A stretch of 64,000 bases of DNA. Origin: Pelagibacteraceae bacterium AG-337-G06. Lineage in GTDB: Bacteria > Pseudomonadota > Alphaproteobacteria > Pelagibacterales > AG-422-B15. Made by a program: the position numbers and the translations under genes. Shown piece after piece: positions 51,729 to 60,173 of this stretch; position 1 is the stretch's first letter; the number at the start of each line of letters is the position of its first letter. The notes under the pieces were generated by a model. That model was not told where the DNA came from and did no database searches. It saw only the letters and a list, made by a program, of their open reading frames with translations. The stretch covers positions 95,309-159,308 of the forward strand of contig QBZX01000003.1 of assembly GCA_003282175.1 (NCBI GenBank), written 5' to 3'.

Positions 51729-52244
51729 TTATCCTTTAATCTTTGGTAAAATTTTTTCATCCAATTCATTCATATGTATAGGACCGATGTGCTTGTACAT
51801 AATTATACCGTTTCGAATAACAAAAGTTTCCGGAACACCATAAACTCCAAGATCAATGGCTGACCTACCAGACGTATCAACCCCAATTTTTTTAAATGGA
51901 TTGCCTAATCCCTCAATAAATTTTTTGGCCTCCACCTTATTATCTTTATAATTTAAGCCATAAATATCAACATCGTATAACTCTGATAAAACCATGAGTA
52001 CATCATGTTCTGCTCGGCAGGGAATGCACCATGATGACCAAATATTTAAAATAATAGGTCTATCACTAATCAAATCTTTATTTGTCATTGTTTCATTACT
52101 TAATAAACGATCGACTGAAAATTCAGGCACCTCTTTTCCAACTAAAGGTGATGATAATTTTGTCGTATCATTATTAAGTGAAAAAAAGAAAAAAATACAA
52201 ACTACGACTATAATAATAAGTGGCAAAAATTTAATTAATTTCAT
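51729..52244 (-). CDS. ccmG: Cytochrome c maturation thioredoxin-like protein CcmG/DsbE
   Basis: A membrane-anchored periplasmic reductant of apocytochrome c. An N-terminal helix covers residues 5-22; the thioredoxin fold has the active site WSSWCIPCRAEHDVL and the cis-proline segment GVYGVPETFVI typical of DsbE. The 171 residues are full length. It overlaps ccmF by 14 bases. Confidence 0.95.
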   Translation of the reverse strand: MKLIKFLPLIIIVVVCIFFFFSLNNDTTKLSSPLVGKEVPEFSVDRLLSNETMTNKDLISDRPIILNIWSSWCIPCRAEHDVLMVLSELYDVDIYGLNYKDNKVEAKKFIEGLGNPFKKIGVDTSGRSAIDLGVYGVPETFVIRNGIIMYKHIGPIHMNELDEKILPKIKG

Positions 52245-54141
52245 TTTCTCTATAATTATTTCTGTTCAAAATTACTGTTATTATTCCACCTAATATAATC
52301 ATGACCACTCCTAACCAAAGAATATTCATAAATGGCTTAATATGTAGTCTAAGACTAATCGACTCTTGATTTTGAGGAACGTTCATTACTACGTAAACAT
52401 CTGAGAAGAATTGGTGAATAATGCTTGTCTCAGAAGTTATTGTCGGTGGGTCAGAGTAAAAGCGAATCTCAGGTGTAAATTCACCTAAATCTTTTCCACT
52501 TTTAGACAAAGATAAATAGGCCTTTATTGAATTAAAATTAACTTTTTCTTCTTGTTCAATATTTTTAAAATCAAAAATGTATTCATCTAATTGAAGCTTG
52601 CTGCCAACTTTTGCATCATAAATCTTTTCTTGTGAATATACAGCATTGCTAACAACTGCTAACATAAAAATTCCAAAACCTGCATGAGCCATGCTTTGAC
52701 CAAAATTTGACTTCACAATAACCTTAGTACTTTTAAAATTAAGACCCGAAGACAGTGAGGATATTATTAAAATCAAGCTCAAGAAAATGATTAATATTTC
52801 GGTAAGGTTAAATAAGTCATAGTATAAAGTTGTTAAGAAAGTAATTGTTAAACAAGAAATCAAAATGTATCTCATCTCATTTAAAATTTTTAAGAGCTTA
52901 CTTTCTCCCCAGCTTAATTGTGGAGAAAGAATCATGAAGAATAAAAAAAGAATAATAATAGGCGTAATACTCATTGCATAATATTGAGGGCCTACGGTTA
53001 GGCTTTGATTATAGAGAAGGTCCGTTGCTAACGGATACATAGTGCCAAGAAATACTACGATCAAAATTGATATAAGGAGCCAATTATTTACCATTATGCC
53101 TGTATTTCTACTGGAAATATTATGTGAAGAAGGCTTATCAATCTTTTCTGATTTTAAAGCGAATAATAAAAATGAAGAGCTTAGGATAATGAATAAAAAT
53201 ATTAAAATGAATAGGCCTCTGCCTGGATCAGAAGCAAATGTATGGACTGAATTTAAAACTCCTGACCTAACGAGAAAGGTTCCAGCTAAACTAAGTGAAA
53301 ATGTTAGAATTGCAAGAACCATTGTCCAAGACTGCATCGTATTTTTTCTCTGTAAAACAACAACACAATGTATTAAGGCTGTTGCAGAAAGCCAGGGCAT
53401 TAGTGAGGCATTTTCAACGGGATCCCAAAACCAGTAACCACCCCATCCCAATTCATAATACGCCCAATAGGACCCTAGAGCGATACCTGCTGTTAGAAAA
53501 GACCATGCAGCAAACACCCATGGCTTTGCAATGGTAGCCCATTTTTTATCAACTTCACTAGTTAAGAGACCAGTAATAGATAAACTAAAAATAAGTGAAA
53601 ATCCGACATAGCCTATATACAAAATTGGCGGATGAATTGCTAATAGTGGATCCTGTAGAATTGGATTAAGCCCTAACCCATCATTAAAATTTTCATTATT
53701 TATGTTAAAAGGATTTGAAAGCATTAATAAAAATAATACGAAGCCAAATATCATTAAGCTTTGAACAGCTACAGTTATTTCTTTAAACTTTTGAGAACTT
53801 GATTTTGAGAGGGAAAATAAAAAATTAAACAATACCAATATTAGTATCCAGAGCAACATACTTCCTTCATGGTTTCCCCATACACCAGACAACTTGTAGA
53901 TAAATGGTTTCTCAGAATGAGAATGAAAATAGACTAAGTCGAAATTAAAATCAGAAGTTATAAATAAAAATATTAATATAACAAAAGAAACTAAAATTGA
54001 TAGAAACTGGATTGCTGAAAGTTGAGATATACTAAGTAAATTATAATTCTGAATTCTAAATAGAAACCTTGATTGGATTATCGAGGTTACTAAACATAAA
54101 ATTAATAATGAATTTGCAATATAATTTATAGCTAGACTCAT
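52231..54141 (-). CDS. ccmF: Cytochrome c heme lyase subunit CcmF
   Basis: A multi-pass membrane protein that moves heme from CcmE to apocytochrome c. It has about 15 membrane segments, the tryptophan-rich WWD heme-handling signature WGGYWFWDPVENASLMPWL, VWGNHEGSMLLW and the HPPILYIGYVG segment. I start at the ATG at 54141, which shares one base with the ccmE stop and has AGGAA upstream; the track's GTG adds four residues. This gives 636 residues, normal for CcmF. Confidence 0.96.
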   Translation of the reverse strand: MSLAINYIANSLLILCLVTSIIQSRFLFRIQNYNLLSISQLSAIQFLSILVSFVILIFLFITSDFNFDLVYFHSHSEKPFIYKLSGVWGNHEGSMLLWILILVLFNFLFSLSKSSSQKFKEITVAVQSLMIFGFVLFLLMLSNPFNINNENFNDGLGLNPILQDPLLAIHPPILYIGYVGFSLIFSLSITGLLTSEVDKKWATIAKPWVFAAWSFLTAGIALGSYWAYYELGWGGYWFWDPVENASLMPWLSATALIHCVVVLQRKNTMQSWTMVLAILTFSLSLAGTFLVRSGVLNSVHTFASDPGRGLFILIFLFIILSSSFLLFALKSEKIDKPSSHNISSRNTGIMVNNWLLISILIVVFLGTMYPLATDLLYNQSLTVGPQYYAMSITPIIILFLFFMILSPQLSWGESKLLKILNEMRYILISCLTITFLTTLYYDLFNLTEILIIFLSLILIISSLSSGLNFKSTKVIVKSNFGQSMAHAGFGIFMLAVVSNAVYSQEKIYDAKVGSKLQLDEYIFDFKNIEQEEKVNFNSIKAYLSLSKSGKDLGEFTPEIRFYSDPPTITSETSIIHQFFSDVYVVMNVPQNQESISLRLHIKPFMNILWLGVVMIILGGIITVILNRNNYRENEIN

Positions 54142-54575
54142 TATTCCTGCCACTTACCAGTTTCTTTTAGTGATTTTATAACTTCAGGTGGCATATAATT
54201 TTCATCATGCTTAGCCAAAACTTTATTAGCAATAAAGCGTCCGTCGTTCATATATATCCCTTCTACAACAACCCCCTTTTCCTCAGCAAATAAATTAGGC
54301 AGTATTCCTTGGTATTTGACGCTTATTTGCTCTTGGCCATCAGTTATTTTAAAATGAAAAATACTATCTCCATCACTCATAACTGACTCAGATTCAACTA
54401 ATCCACCAAGCCTGACAATTTGACTACCTGTTTGATTGTTTTCTATAATTTCTGAAGGACTATAGAAATAAACAATATTATCTCTTAAATTGTAAACTAT
54501 TATTAAAATAGCTATTCCAAATATAATTAAACTTACTAAGAATTTAATTAGCCTTTTTTTTACTGTATCAGTCAC
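54141..54575 (-). CDS. ccmE: Heme chaperone CcmE
   Basis: A periplasmic heme carrier anchored by one N-terminal helix (residues 11-29). The beta-barrel has VRLGGLVE and ISVKYQGILPNLF, and the C-terminal heme-binding motif AKHDENYMPPE supplies the histidine that bonds heme. The 144 residues are full length. The start is GTG at 54575, overlapping the ccmD end by eight bases. Confidence 0.95.
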   Translation of the reverse strand: MTDTVKKRLIKFLVSLIIFGIAILIIVYNLRDNIVYFYSPSEIIENNQTGSQIVRLGGLVESESVMSDGDSIFHFKITDGQEQISVKYQGILPNLFAEEKGVVVEGIYMNDGRFIANKVLAKHDENYMPPEVIKSLKETGKWQE

Positions 54576-54723
54576 GGTTGTTATTTATTTTATTTAATAC
54601 TTCTTCTCTTTTTTTTAATCTCAGGAAGTTTGTGATAAATAGTATTATTATAGTAATGAAAAAGAATCCATAAGCAGACCAAATAAAGGGTGCATATCCT
54701 CCCATGCTTATAAGCTCATTCAT
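54568..54723 (-). CDS. ccmD: Heme exporter protein CcmD (51 residues; missed by the ORF track)
   Basis: I found this by translating the gap between ccmC and ccmE. From an ATG at 54723, which overlaps the ccmC stop as ATGA, the frame reads MNELISMGGYAPFIWSAYG, then a membrane helix (about residues 18-34) and a basic tail RLKKREEVLNK, to a TGA at 54570-54568. GGY...FIWSAYG before a single helix is the CcmD signature. CcmD helps release heme-loaded CcmE from CcmABC. It is positioned exactly where ccmD is expected. Confidence 0.93.
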   Translation of the reverse strand: MNELISMGGYAPFIWSAYGFFFITIIILFITNFLRLKKREEVLNKINNNRD

Positions 54724-55427
54724 TTTACTTCTCTTATTCTTAAGATCTTGTTATCTAATATTTCTATTCTTAATCTGATAAAGAAAACTGTTATCAAAAA
54801 AAGAAAAGTTGCAAGCGTCATTATAAAAAGTGGTACCATCATCGATATATCAATACTAGGCGAAGAAAGCTTTGAAATAGTTGCTGGTTGATGCAATGTA
54901 TTCCACCAATCAACAGAAAATTTTATAATTGGAATATTCACAAAACCAACAATTGCCAAAGCTGCAGATATTTTAGACGCAAGGTCTTTATTGGTAATAG
55001 ACTGCCATAAAAAAATATATGCCAAATACAAAAAGAATAATAATAACATTGATGTCAATCTTGCATCCCATACCCACCATACGCCCCAAGTAGGCTTTCC
55101 CCATATGCTTCCAGTCACAAGTGAAATTAATGTGAATATCATTCCTATTTGTGCAATCGACCTTGCAATTATACTAAAGATTGGATTTCTAGTAATAAAC
55201 CAAAGAACTGAAGAACCAGCAAGTATGGTATATGCCATTAGAGCAAACCAGGCAGATGGAACATGTATATACATAATCCTCATTGAATCACCTTGAATAT
55301 AATCAGGTGGAGACTGTAATAACGAAAAATATAACCCAAAGGTAAAAGCAACTATAGTTGATACTATGAGAAATGGATTTGCTTTTTCAATAATATTGAT
55401 TTGCTTATTTGTTAATCTTAAATTCAT
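54720..55427 (-). CDS. ccmC: Heme exporter/holo-CcmE synthesis protein CcmC
   Basis: A six-helix membrane protein that loads heme on CcmE. The WWD signature WGKPTWGVWWVWDARLTSMLLL is present, with a conserved His in YIHVPSAWFALM and another in WNTLHQPATI. The 235 residues are full length. It lies 33 bases after ccmB. Confidence 0.96.
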   Translation of the reverse strand: MNLRLTNKQINIIEKANPFLIVSTIVAFTFGLYFSLLQSPPDYIQGDSMRIMYIHVPSAWFALMAYTILAGSSVLWFITRNPIFSIIARSIAQIGMIFTLISLVTGSIWGKPTWGVWWVWDARLTSMLLLFFLYLAYIFLWQSITNKDLASKISAALAIVGFVNIPIIKFSVDWWNTLHQPATISKLSSPSIDISMMVPLFIMTLATFLFLITVFFIRLRIEILDNKILRIREVK

Positions 55428-55460
55428 TTTCTATAGATATATGTTTATTCATAATTATTT

Positions 55461-56084
55461 CTATTCCACATATAGACGCAGACCATATGCTGAGACATAC
55501 ATTGAAAGAACAAAAGACATCATGGAAAGTGCCAGCAAAATAGGCCAAGATTCAAGGTTTGTTCCAAATATAAGAAAAGGGACAAATAGCGGTATTACAA
55601 TCACTGCTTTTAGAAATATGGTTCTTTTTGCACCAAGAGTCAAAGCACTAACAAATGTTACTATAAAAACCATCCCAAGAGATCCAAAAAAAAGATTCAG
55701 AAAAATTAGAAAAAAACTATCTAAACTTACATAAAATAAAAAGCTCAGTATCGGAAGTATAATGAACAACGGTAAACAATAAACTATCCAATGAGTTATA
55801 AATTTACTAATTATAATAGTTTCTAATGATGGATATCGTTGAATAATAATATCTAAATTTCCGTCTTCATAATCGGCATTAAAGATTCTTTCCATAGTTA
55901 GTAAAATTGATAATGATAATCCTATCCAAATTATACCTTTAAACAAAACCTGAAGTTGAACATCATTTGTACCAAACAAAAATGGTAAAATGATTAACAC
56001 TAAAATAAAAAAAGAAGAAGTGTAAAAAAAACTTGAGCTTGAGTATAATGCTAAATATAAATCTCTCTTGAGTAATGCAAACAT
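55461..56084 (-). CDS. ccmB: Heme exporter membrane protein CcmB
   Basis: The six-helix permease partner of the CcmA ATPase. The N-terminus FALLKRDLYLALYSSSSFFYTSSFFIL and the block DYEDGNLDIIIQRYPSLETIIISKFITHW match CcmB. The 207 residues are near the usual 220. It follows ccmA by nine bases. Confidence 0.93.
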   Translation of the reverse strand: MFALLKRDLYLALYSSSSFFYTSSFFILVLIILPFLFGTNDVQLQVLFKGIIWIGLSLSILLTMERIFNADYEDGNLDIIIQRYPSLETIIISKFITHWIVYCLPLFIILPILSFLFYVSLDSFFLIFLNLFFGSLGMVFIVTFVSALTLGAKRTIFLKAVIVIPLFVPFLIFGTNLESWPILLALSMMSFVLSMYVSAYGLRLYVE

Positions 56085-56093
56085 AATGATTAT

Positions 56094-56693
56094 TTAAATT
56101 TTAATTTCGTTTGTAAATGTATTTTGTAAATTGATATTCGAAGTAATAATCACAATCCCATTATTAGTGTTAAAATTTTTAATTTTTTGAATTAATATTT
56201 GACTGTTTTCTTCATCTAAAAAAACAAAAGGTTCATCTAAATACCATATCTTACTTTTTGTAAAATTAAGCCTGAGAAGTGATATACACTTTTTTTGTCC
56301 ATCACTTAAAGAGCCAACATCTCTTTCAACAAGGTGTGACATATTAAAATCTTCTAAAAGTTTTGAATAAGAAATATTTTTTTGATAGATAATTTCCCAT
56401 AGCTTTAAATTATTTTTGACTGATAGATTATCTTTTAGAGAATTCTTTTGACCTACAAAATTGAAACAGTTTCTGTAATTAGCATCTTCAAGTACATTGT
56501 GATCATTAAAGAGTATTTTCCCATTATACGATTTTATAAAATTTGATAGCACCCGTAGAAGAGTGGTTTTACCAGATCCATTGCTGCCTCTGATTACAAG
56601 TGTTTCACCAGATTTAAGCTTTGTATTTAGATCTTTTAGGACCAAGTTATCACCTCTATAACAAGTTAAGTCCTCAATTTTTAGTTCATTCAT
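56094..56693 (-). CDS. ccmA: Heme exporter ATP-binding protein CcmA
   Basis: The ABC ATPase whose hydrolysis drives release of holo-CcmE. Walker A is GSNGSGKTTLLRVLS, the signature region is VGSLSDGQKKCISLLRL (a variant with LSDGQ in place of LSGGQ), and Walker B is IWYLDEPFVFLDEE. The 199 residues are normal. It is the first gene of ccmABCDEFGH and is divergent from acnA. Confidence 0.94.
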   Translation of the reverse strand: MNELKIEDLTCYRGDNLVLKDLNTKLKSGETLVIRGSNGSGKTTLLRVLSNFIKSYNGKILFNDHNVLEDANYRNCFNFVGQKNSLKDNLSVKNNLKLWEIIYQKNISYSKLLEDFNMSHLVERDVGSLSDGQKKCISLLRLNFTKSKIWYLDEPFVFLDEENSQILIQKIKNFNTNNGIVIITSNINLQNTFTNEIKI

Positions 56694-56706
56694 ATTAAAC
56701 TTTCTA

Positions 56707-56735
56707 TTGATAGCTGTTCAAATTAGTCTTATTAA
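56707..56735 (+). promoter_or_regulatory. Candidate promoter for acnA
   Basis: TTGATA at 56707-56712 and TATTAA at 56730-56735 are 17 bases apart, with the predicted start about 12 bases before the acnA ATG. The track's acnA start (TTG at 56707) is the -35 box itself. Confidence 0.5.
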
Positions 56736-56754
56736 TACATCCAGTAAACCCTCT

Positions 56755-59442
56755 ATGTACGATAGCTTTAAAACAAAAAAAACACTAAAAATCGGCAAAA
56801 AGACCTATACATACTATAGTCTTAAACATGCTGAAAAAAATGGATTGAAGAATGTATCATCTTTACCTTACTCAATTAAGGTACTTCTTGAAAATCTTAT
56901 CAGATACGAAGATGATAAAACTGTCTTGAAAAGTGATATACTTGAGTTTCAAAAGTGGAAAAAGCAAAAAAAAATAGCAAAAGAAATTAATTTTAGACCA
57001 GCTAGAGTTCTTATGCAAGATTTTACTGGAGTACCCGCGGTGGTTGATCTTGCTTCGATGCGTTCTGCGATAAAAGATAAAAAAGGTGATCCCAAAAAGA
57101 TTAACCCTTTATCTCCCGTCGATCTTGTAATTGATCACTCAGTTATGGTTGACAAATTTGGCTCAGCTTCTGCACATAAAACAAATGTCGATCTTGAATA
57201 TAAAAGAAATATTGAACGATACGAATTTCTCAGATGGGGACAAAAATCGTTTGATAATTTTCGTGTTGTTCCACCGGGAACAGGGATATGTCATCAAGTA
57301 AATTTAGAGTATCTTGCTAAAACAATATGGTCTTCAAGTACCTTAATTAATAATAAGAAAGTAGATCTAGCATATCCTGATACAGTGGTTGGAACCGATA
57401 GTCATACTACAATGATCAATGGCTTATCAGTACTTGGTTGGGGAGTTGGTGGTATTGAAGCTGAGGCTGCAATGCTTGGTCAACCAATTTCAATGGTTGT
57501 CCCTGAGGTAATCGGTTTTGAAATTAAAGGTAAAGTTAAAGAAGGTATAACTGCTACGGATTTAGTTCTTACAATTACAGAACAATTAAGAAAAAAAGGG
57601 GTAGTTGGTAAGTTTGTAGAATTCTTTGGCGAGGGACTTAAAGAATTATCTATACCTGACAGAGCTACAATTTCAAATATGGCTCCTGAGTATGGAGCAA
57701 CTTGTGGTTTTTTTCCAATTGATGAAGAAACAATCAAATTCTTAAAAGTAAGTGGTAGAGATGAAAACGGTATTCAGCTTGTGAAAAAATACGCAAAACT
57801 TCAAGGGCTATGGGAAGATTATAAAAAAAATGACAGGGTTTATACTGATAAAATGCAATTAAACTTGTCTCACATATTACCAAGTTTGGCTGGACCTAAG
57901 AGGCCTCAAGATAAAATAGTTCTATCAAAAGTTTCAGATGAATTCTTGAAGTCACTCAAAACAGAGTTCTCACAAAAAAAACTTATTAATTTATCTAAAG
58001 TTAAAGGTGCAAAATTTGAAATAGACCATGGTCATGTGGCCATAGCTGCAATTACAAGCTGCACTAACACATCAAACCCAAGTGTGATGGTAGGAGCAGG
58101 ATTGCTTGCAAAAAAGGCTGCCGGGTTAGGCTTAAAAACTAAACCTTGGGTAAAGACTTCACTTGCACCTGGCTCAAAAATTGTGACTGACTATTTAACA
58201 AAATCAGGGTTACAAAAGTATTTAGATCATTTAGGATTTCATTTGGTTGGCTTTGGATGCACAACTTGCATTGGAAATTCGGGACCTCTTGATAAAAATA
58301 TATCAGATACCATTAGTAAAAATAATCTTATAGTAAGTGGTGTGCTATCGGGGAATAGAAATTTTGAAGGAAGAATTAACCCGTTTGTTAAAGCAAATTA
58401 TTTGGCGTCTCCACCTTTAGTTGTTGCCTATGCGCTTGCTGGTTCAACAAAAATTAATTTAAATAAAGACCCTATTGGCATTGGTAATAATGGTAAAAAT
58501 ATATATTTAAAAGATATATGGCCAAGCAATAAAGAGATTCAAAAAATAATAAATAAAACTATTACTTCCCAACTCTATAAGCAAAGATATAAAAATGTAT
58601 TTAAAGGAGATAAAAAGTGGAATGCAGTTAAAGCCCCTGCAGGTCTGACTTATAAATGGAATAAAAATTCAACCTATGTTCAACATCCACCTTTCTTTAA
58701 AGATCTAAAATTAAATCAAAATAATATAAGTGATATTAAGGAAGCAAATATTCTTGGTATTTTTGGAGACTCAGTAACTACTGATCATATTAGTCCTGCT
58801 GGAGCGATAAAAGATGATGGACCAGCAGGTGACTATCTAAAAAATAAAAAAGTAAGTAAGAATGATTTTAATTCCTTTGGTGCCCGAAGAGGAAATCATC
58901 AAGTTATGATGAGAGGCACATTTGCTAATATTAGAATTAAAAATGAAATGTTAAATAATGTCGAAGGAGGTTATACAATTCACTATCCTTCAAAAAAACA
59001 AATGTCGATTTATGATGCTTCAATTAAATATCAGAAAGCTAAAACACCTTTGATCATTATTGCAGGAAAAGATTATGGAATGGGATCGTCAAGAGATTGG
59101 GCTGCAAAAGGAACTAAATTATTAGGTGTTAGGGCAGTTATTGCGGAGTCCTATGAAAGAATACATAGATCAAATTTAGTTGGGATGGGAGTTTTACCTT
59201 TCAAATTTGAGGGTAAAGAGGATAGGAAGTCCCTAAAATTATTAGGATCAGAAAGTATAAATATTTTAGATATTGCAGATAATTTGAAGCCACAGAGTTT
59301 ATATAACGCGTCAATAAAGTACAGTAACGGAAAAACTAAAGAAATTAAAATTAGGTTATTAGTCAATACCGTTACTGAAATAGAGTACCTCGAAACTGGA
59401 GGCATACTACAATTTGTATTCAAAAATTTAGTGAATGCTTAA
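56755..59442 (+). CDS. acnA: Aconitate hydratase A
   Basis: It isomerises citrate to isocitrate in the TCA cycle through a [4Fe-4S] cluster. Cluster cysteines are in AAITSCTNTSNPSV and GFGCTTCIGNSGPL; PGTGICHQVNLEYL, VGTDSHTTMINGLSVLGWGVGGIEAEA and the C-terminal GKDYGMGSSRDWAAKGT are family blocks. I start at the ATG at 56755 (MYDSFKTKKTLKIG), giving 895 residues, normal for AcnA. The 16 extra residues in the track come from promoter sequence. It is convergent with a secreted protein gene, 14 bases away. Confidence 0.97.
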   Translation: MYDSFKTKKTLKIGKKTYTYYSLKHAEKNGLKNVSSLPYSIKVLLENLIRYEDDKTVLKSDILEFQKWKKQKKIAKEINFRPARVLMQDFTGVPAVVDLASMRSAIKDKKGDPKKINPLSPVDLVIDHSVMVDKFGSASAHKTNVDLEYKRNIERYEFLRWGQKSFDNFRVVPPGTGICHQVNLEYLAKTIWSSSTLINNKKVDLAYPDTVVGTDSHTTMINGLSVLGWGVGGIEAEAAMLGQPISMVVPEVIGFEIKGKVKEGITATDLVLTITEQLRKKGVVGKFVEFFGEGLKELSIPDRATISNMAPEYGATCGFFPIDEETIKFLKVSGRDENGIQLVKKYAKLQGLWEDYKKNDRVYTDKMQLNLSHILPSLAGPKRPQDKIVLSKVSDEFLKSLKTEFSQKKLINLSKVKGAKFEIDHGHVAIAAITSCTNTSNPSVMVGAGLLAKKAAGLGLKTKPWVKTSLAPGSKIVTDYLTKSGLQKYLDHLGFHLVGFGCTTCIGNSGPLDKNISDTISKNNLIVSGVLSGNRNFEGRINPFVKANYLASPPLVVAYALAGSTKINLNKDPIGIGNNGKNIYLKDIWPSNKEIQKIINKTITSQLYKQRYKNVFKGDKKWNAVKAPAGLTYKWNKNSTYVQHPPFFKDLKLNQNNISDIKEANILGIFGDSVTTDHISPAGAIKDDGPAGDYLKNKKVSKNDFNSFGARRGNHQVMMRGTFANIRIKNEMLNNVEGGYTIHYPSKKQMSIYDASIKYQKAKTPLIIIAGKDYGMGSSRDWAAKGTKLLGVRAVIAESYERIHRSNLVGMGVLPFKFEGKEDRKSLKLLGSESINILDIADNLKPQSLYNASIKYSNGKTKEIKIRLLVNTVTEIEYLETGGILQFVFKNLVNA

Positions 59443-59456
59443 ACTTAATAATATTT

Positions 59457-60092
59457 TTATCTATAGTTCTCTAAAAAATCAAAAGATGCGTTATTTCCGG
59501 TAACAGTTGATCTAATAGCATTAAACATGTTTTCAGATAGTTCACTAAAATTTGTTTCTGTCAAATTAGTATAGTTTTCTGTGAAGAGCGCAAAATTAAC
59601 TTCGACACATATTTCATTACAGTCTGCATAATAGAATTGATGGTTGGCATTAAATGCTGTTCCTTCTGCTGCCATTGCAGAGCAAGTTTCTTCAAAGTTC
59701 CCTAAACCTCTGTAATCTATATTACTTGTTTTTGTGTCACTTGAAGTATAAAAACCTGCATCGCAACCGTAGAATGTTTTTCTATAATCTGTTTCTTCAG
59801 AATTAGCGCCCAATACTGCATAATTTATACCGTCTGCAAATGCGGCATTCTCATTTGAACCTAAGCTACTTGGGACTAATGTAGCATAAACATAAAAATT
59901 GCCAGAAGGTACACTTCCAGATTTTTCGAGATCATATACTTTCCAATCACCAGGAAGTAATGGAATATCAGCTTGATTGTATGCTCTTTCAACTTTTCCA
60001 GAGTATATAGAATTTGTATTAAATTCTGTTGCAGCTGCAAAAGAAACTAAAGCAAAAAAAGCTATTGAAGTTAATGTAATTGATTTTTTCAT
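59457..60092 (-). CDS. Secreted cysteine-containing protein, unknown function
   Basis: A 211-residue protein with a signal peptide (MKKSITLTSIAFFALVSFAAA, likely cut before TEFNTN). The mature part has four cysteines, in YGCDAGFY, EETCSAMA and ADCNEICVEV, which could form two disulfides, and no membrane helix. I recognise no family. I start at the ATG at 60092 because it gives a proper signal peptide; the track adds 12 residues. It stands alone between convergent acnA and the upstream htpG. Confidence 0.75.
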   Translation of the reverse strand: MKKSITLTSIAFFALVSFAAATEFNTNSIYSGKVERAYNQADIPLLPGDWKVYDLEKSGSVPSGNFYVYATLVPSSLGSNENAAFADGINYAVLGANSEETDYRKTFYGCDAGFYTSSDTKTSNIDYRGLGNFEETCSAMAAEGTAFNANHQFYYADCNEICVEVNFALFTENYTNLTETNFSELSENMFNAIRSTVTGNNASFDFLENYR

Positions 60093-60173
60093 TATTTTAT
60101 TCCTTATTAATGCCAATAATATAAACAAAATTTTTTAAAAAAAGAGTCTTAATTTCATCAGCATATCCACACT

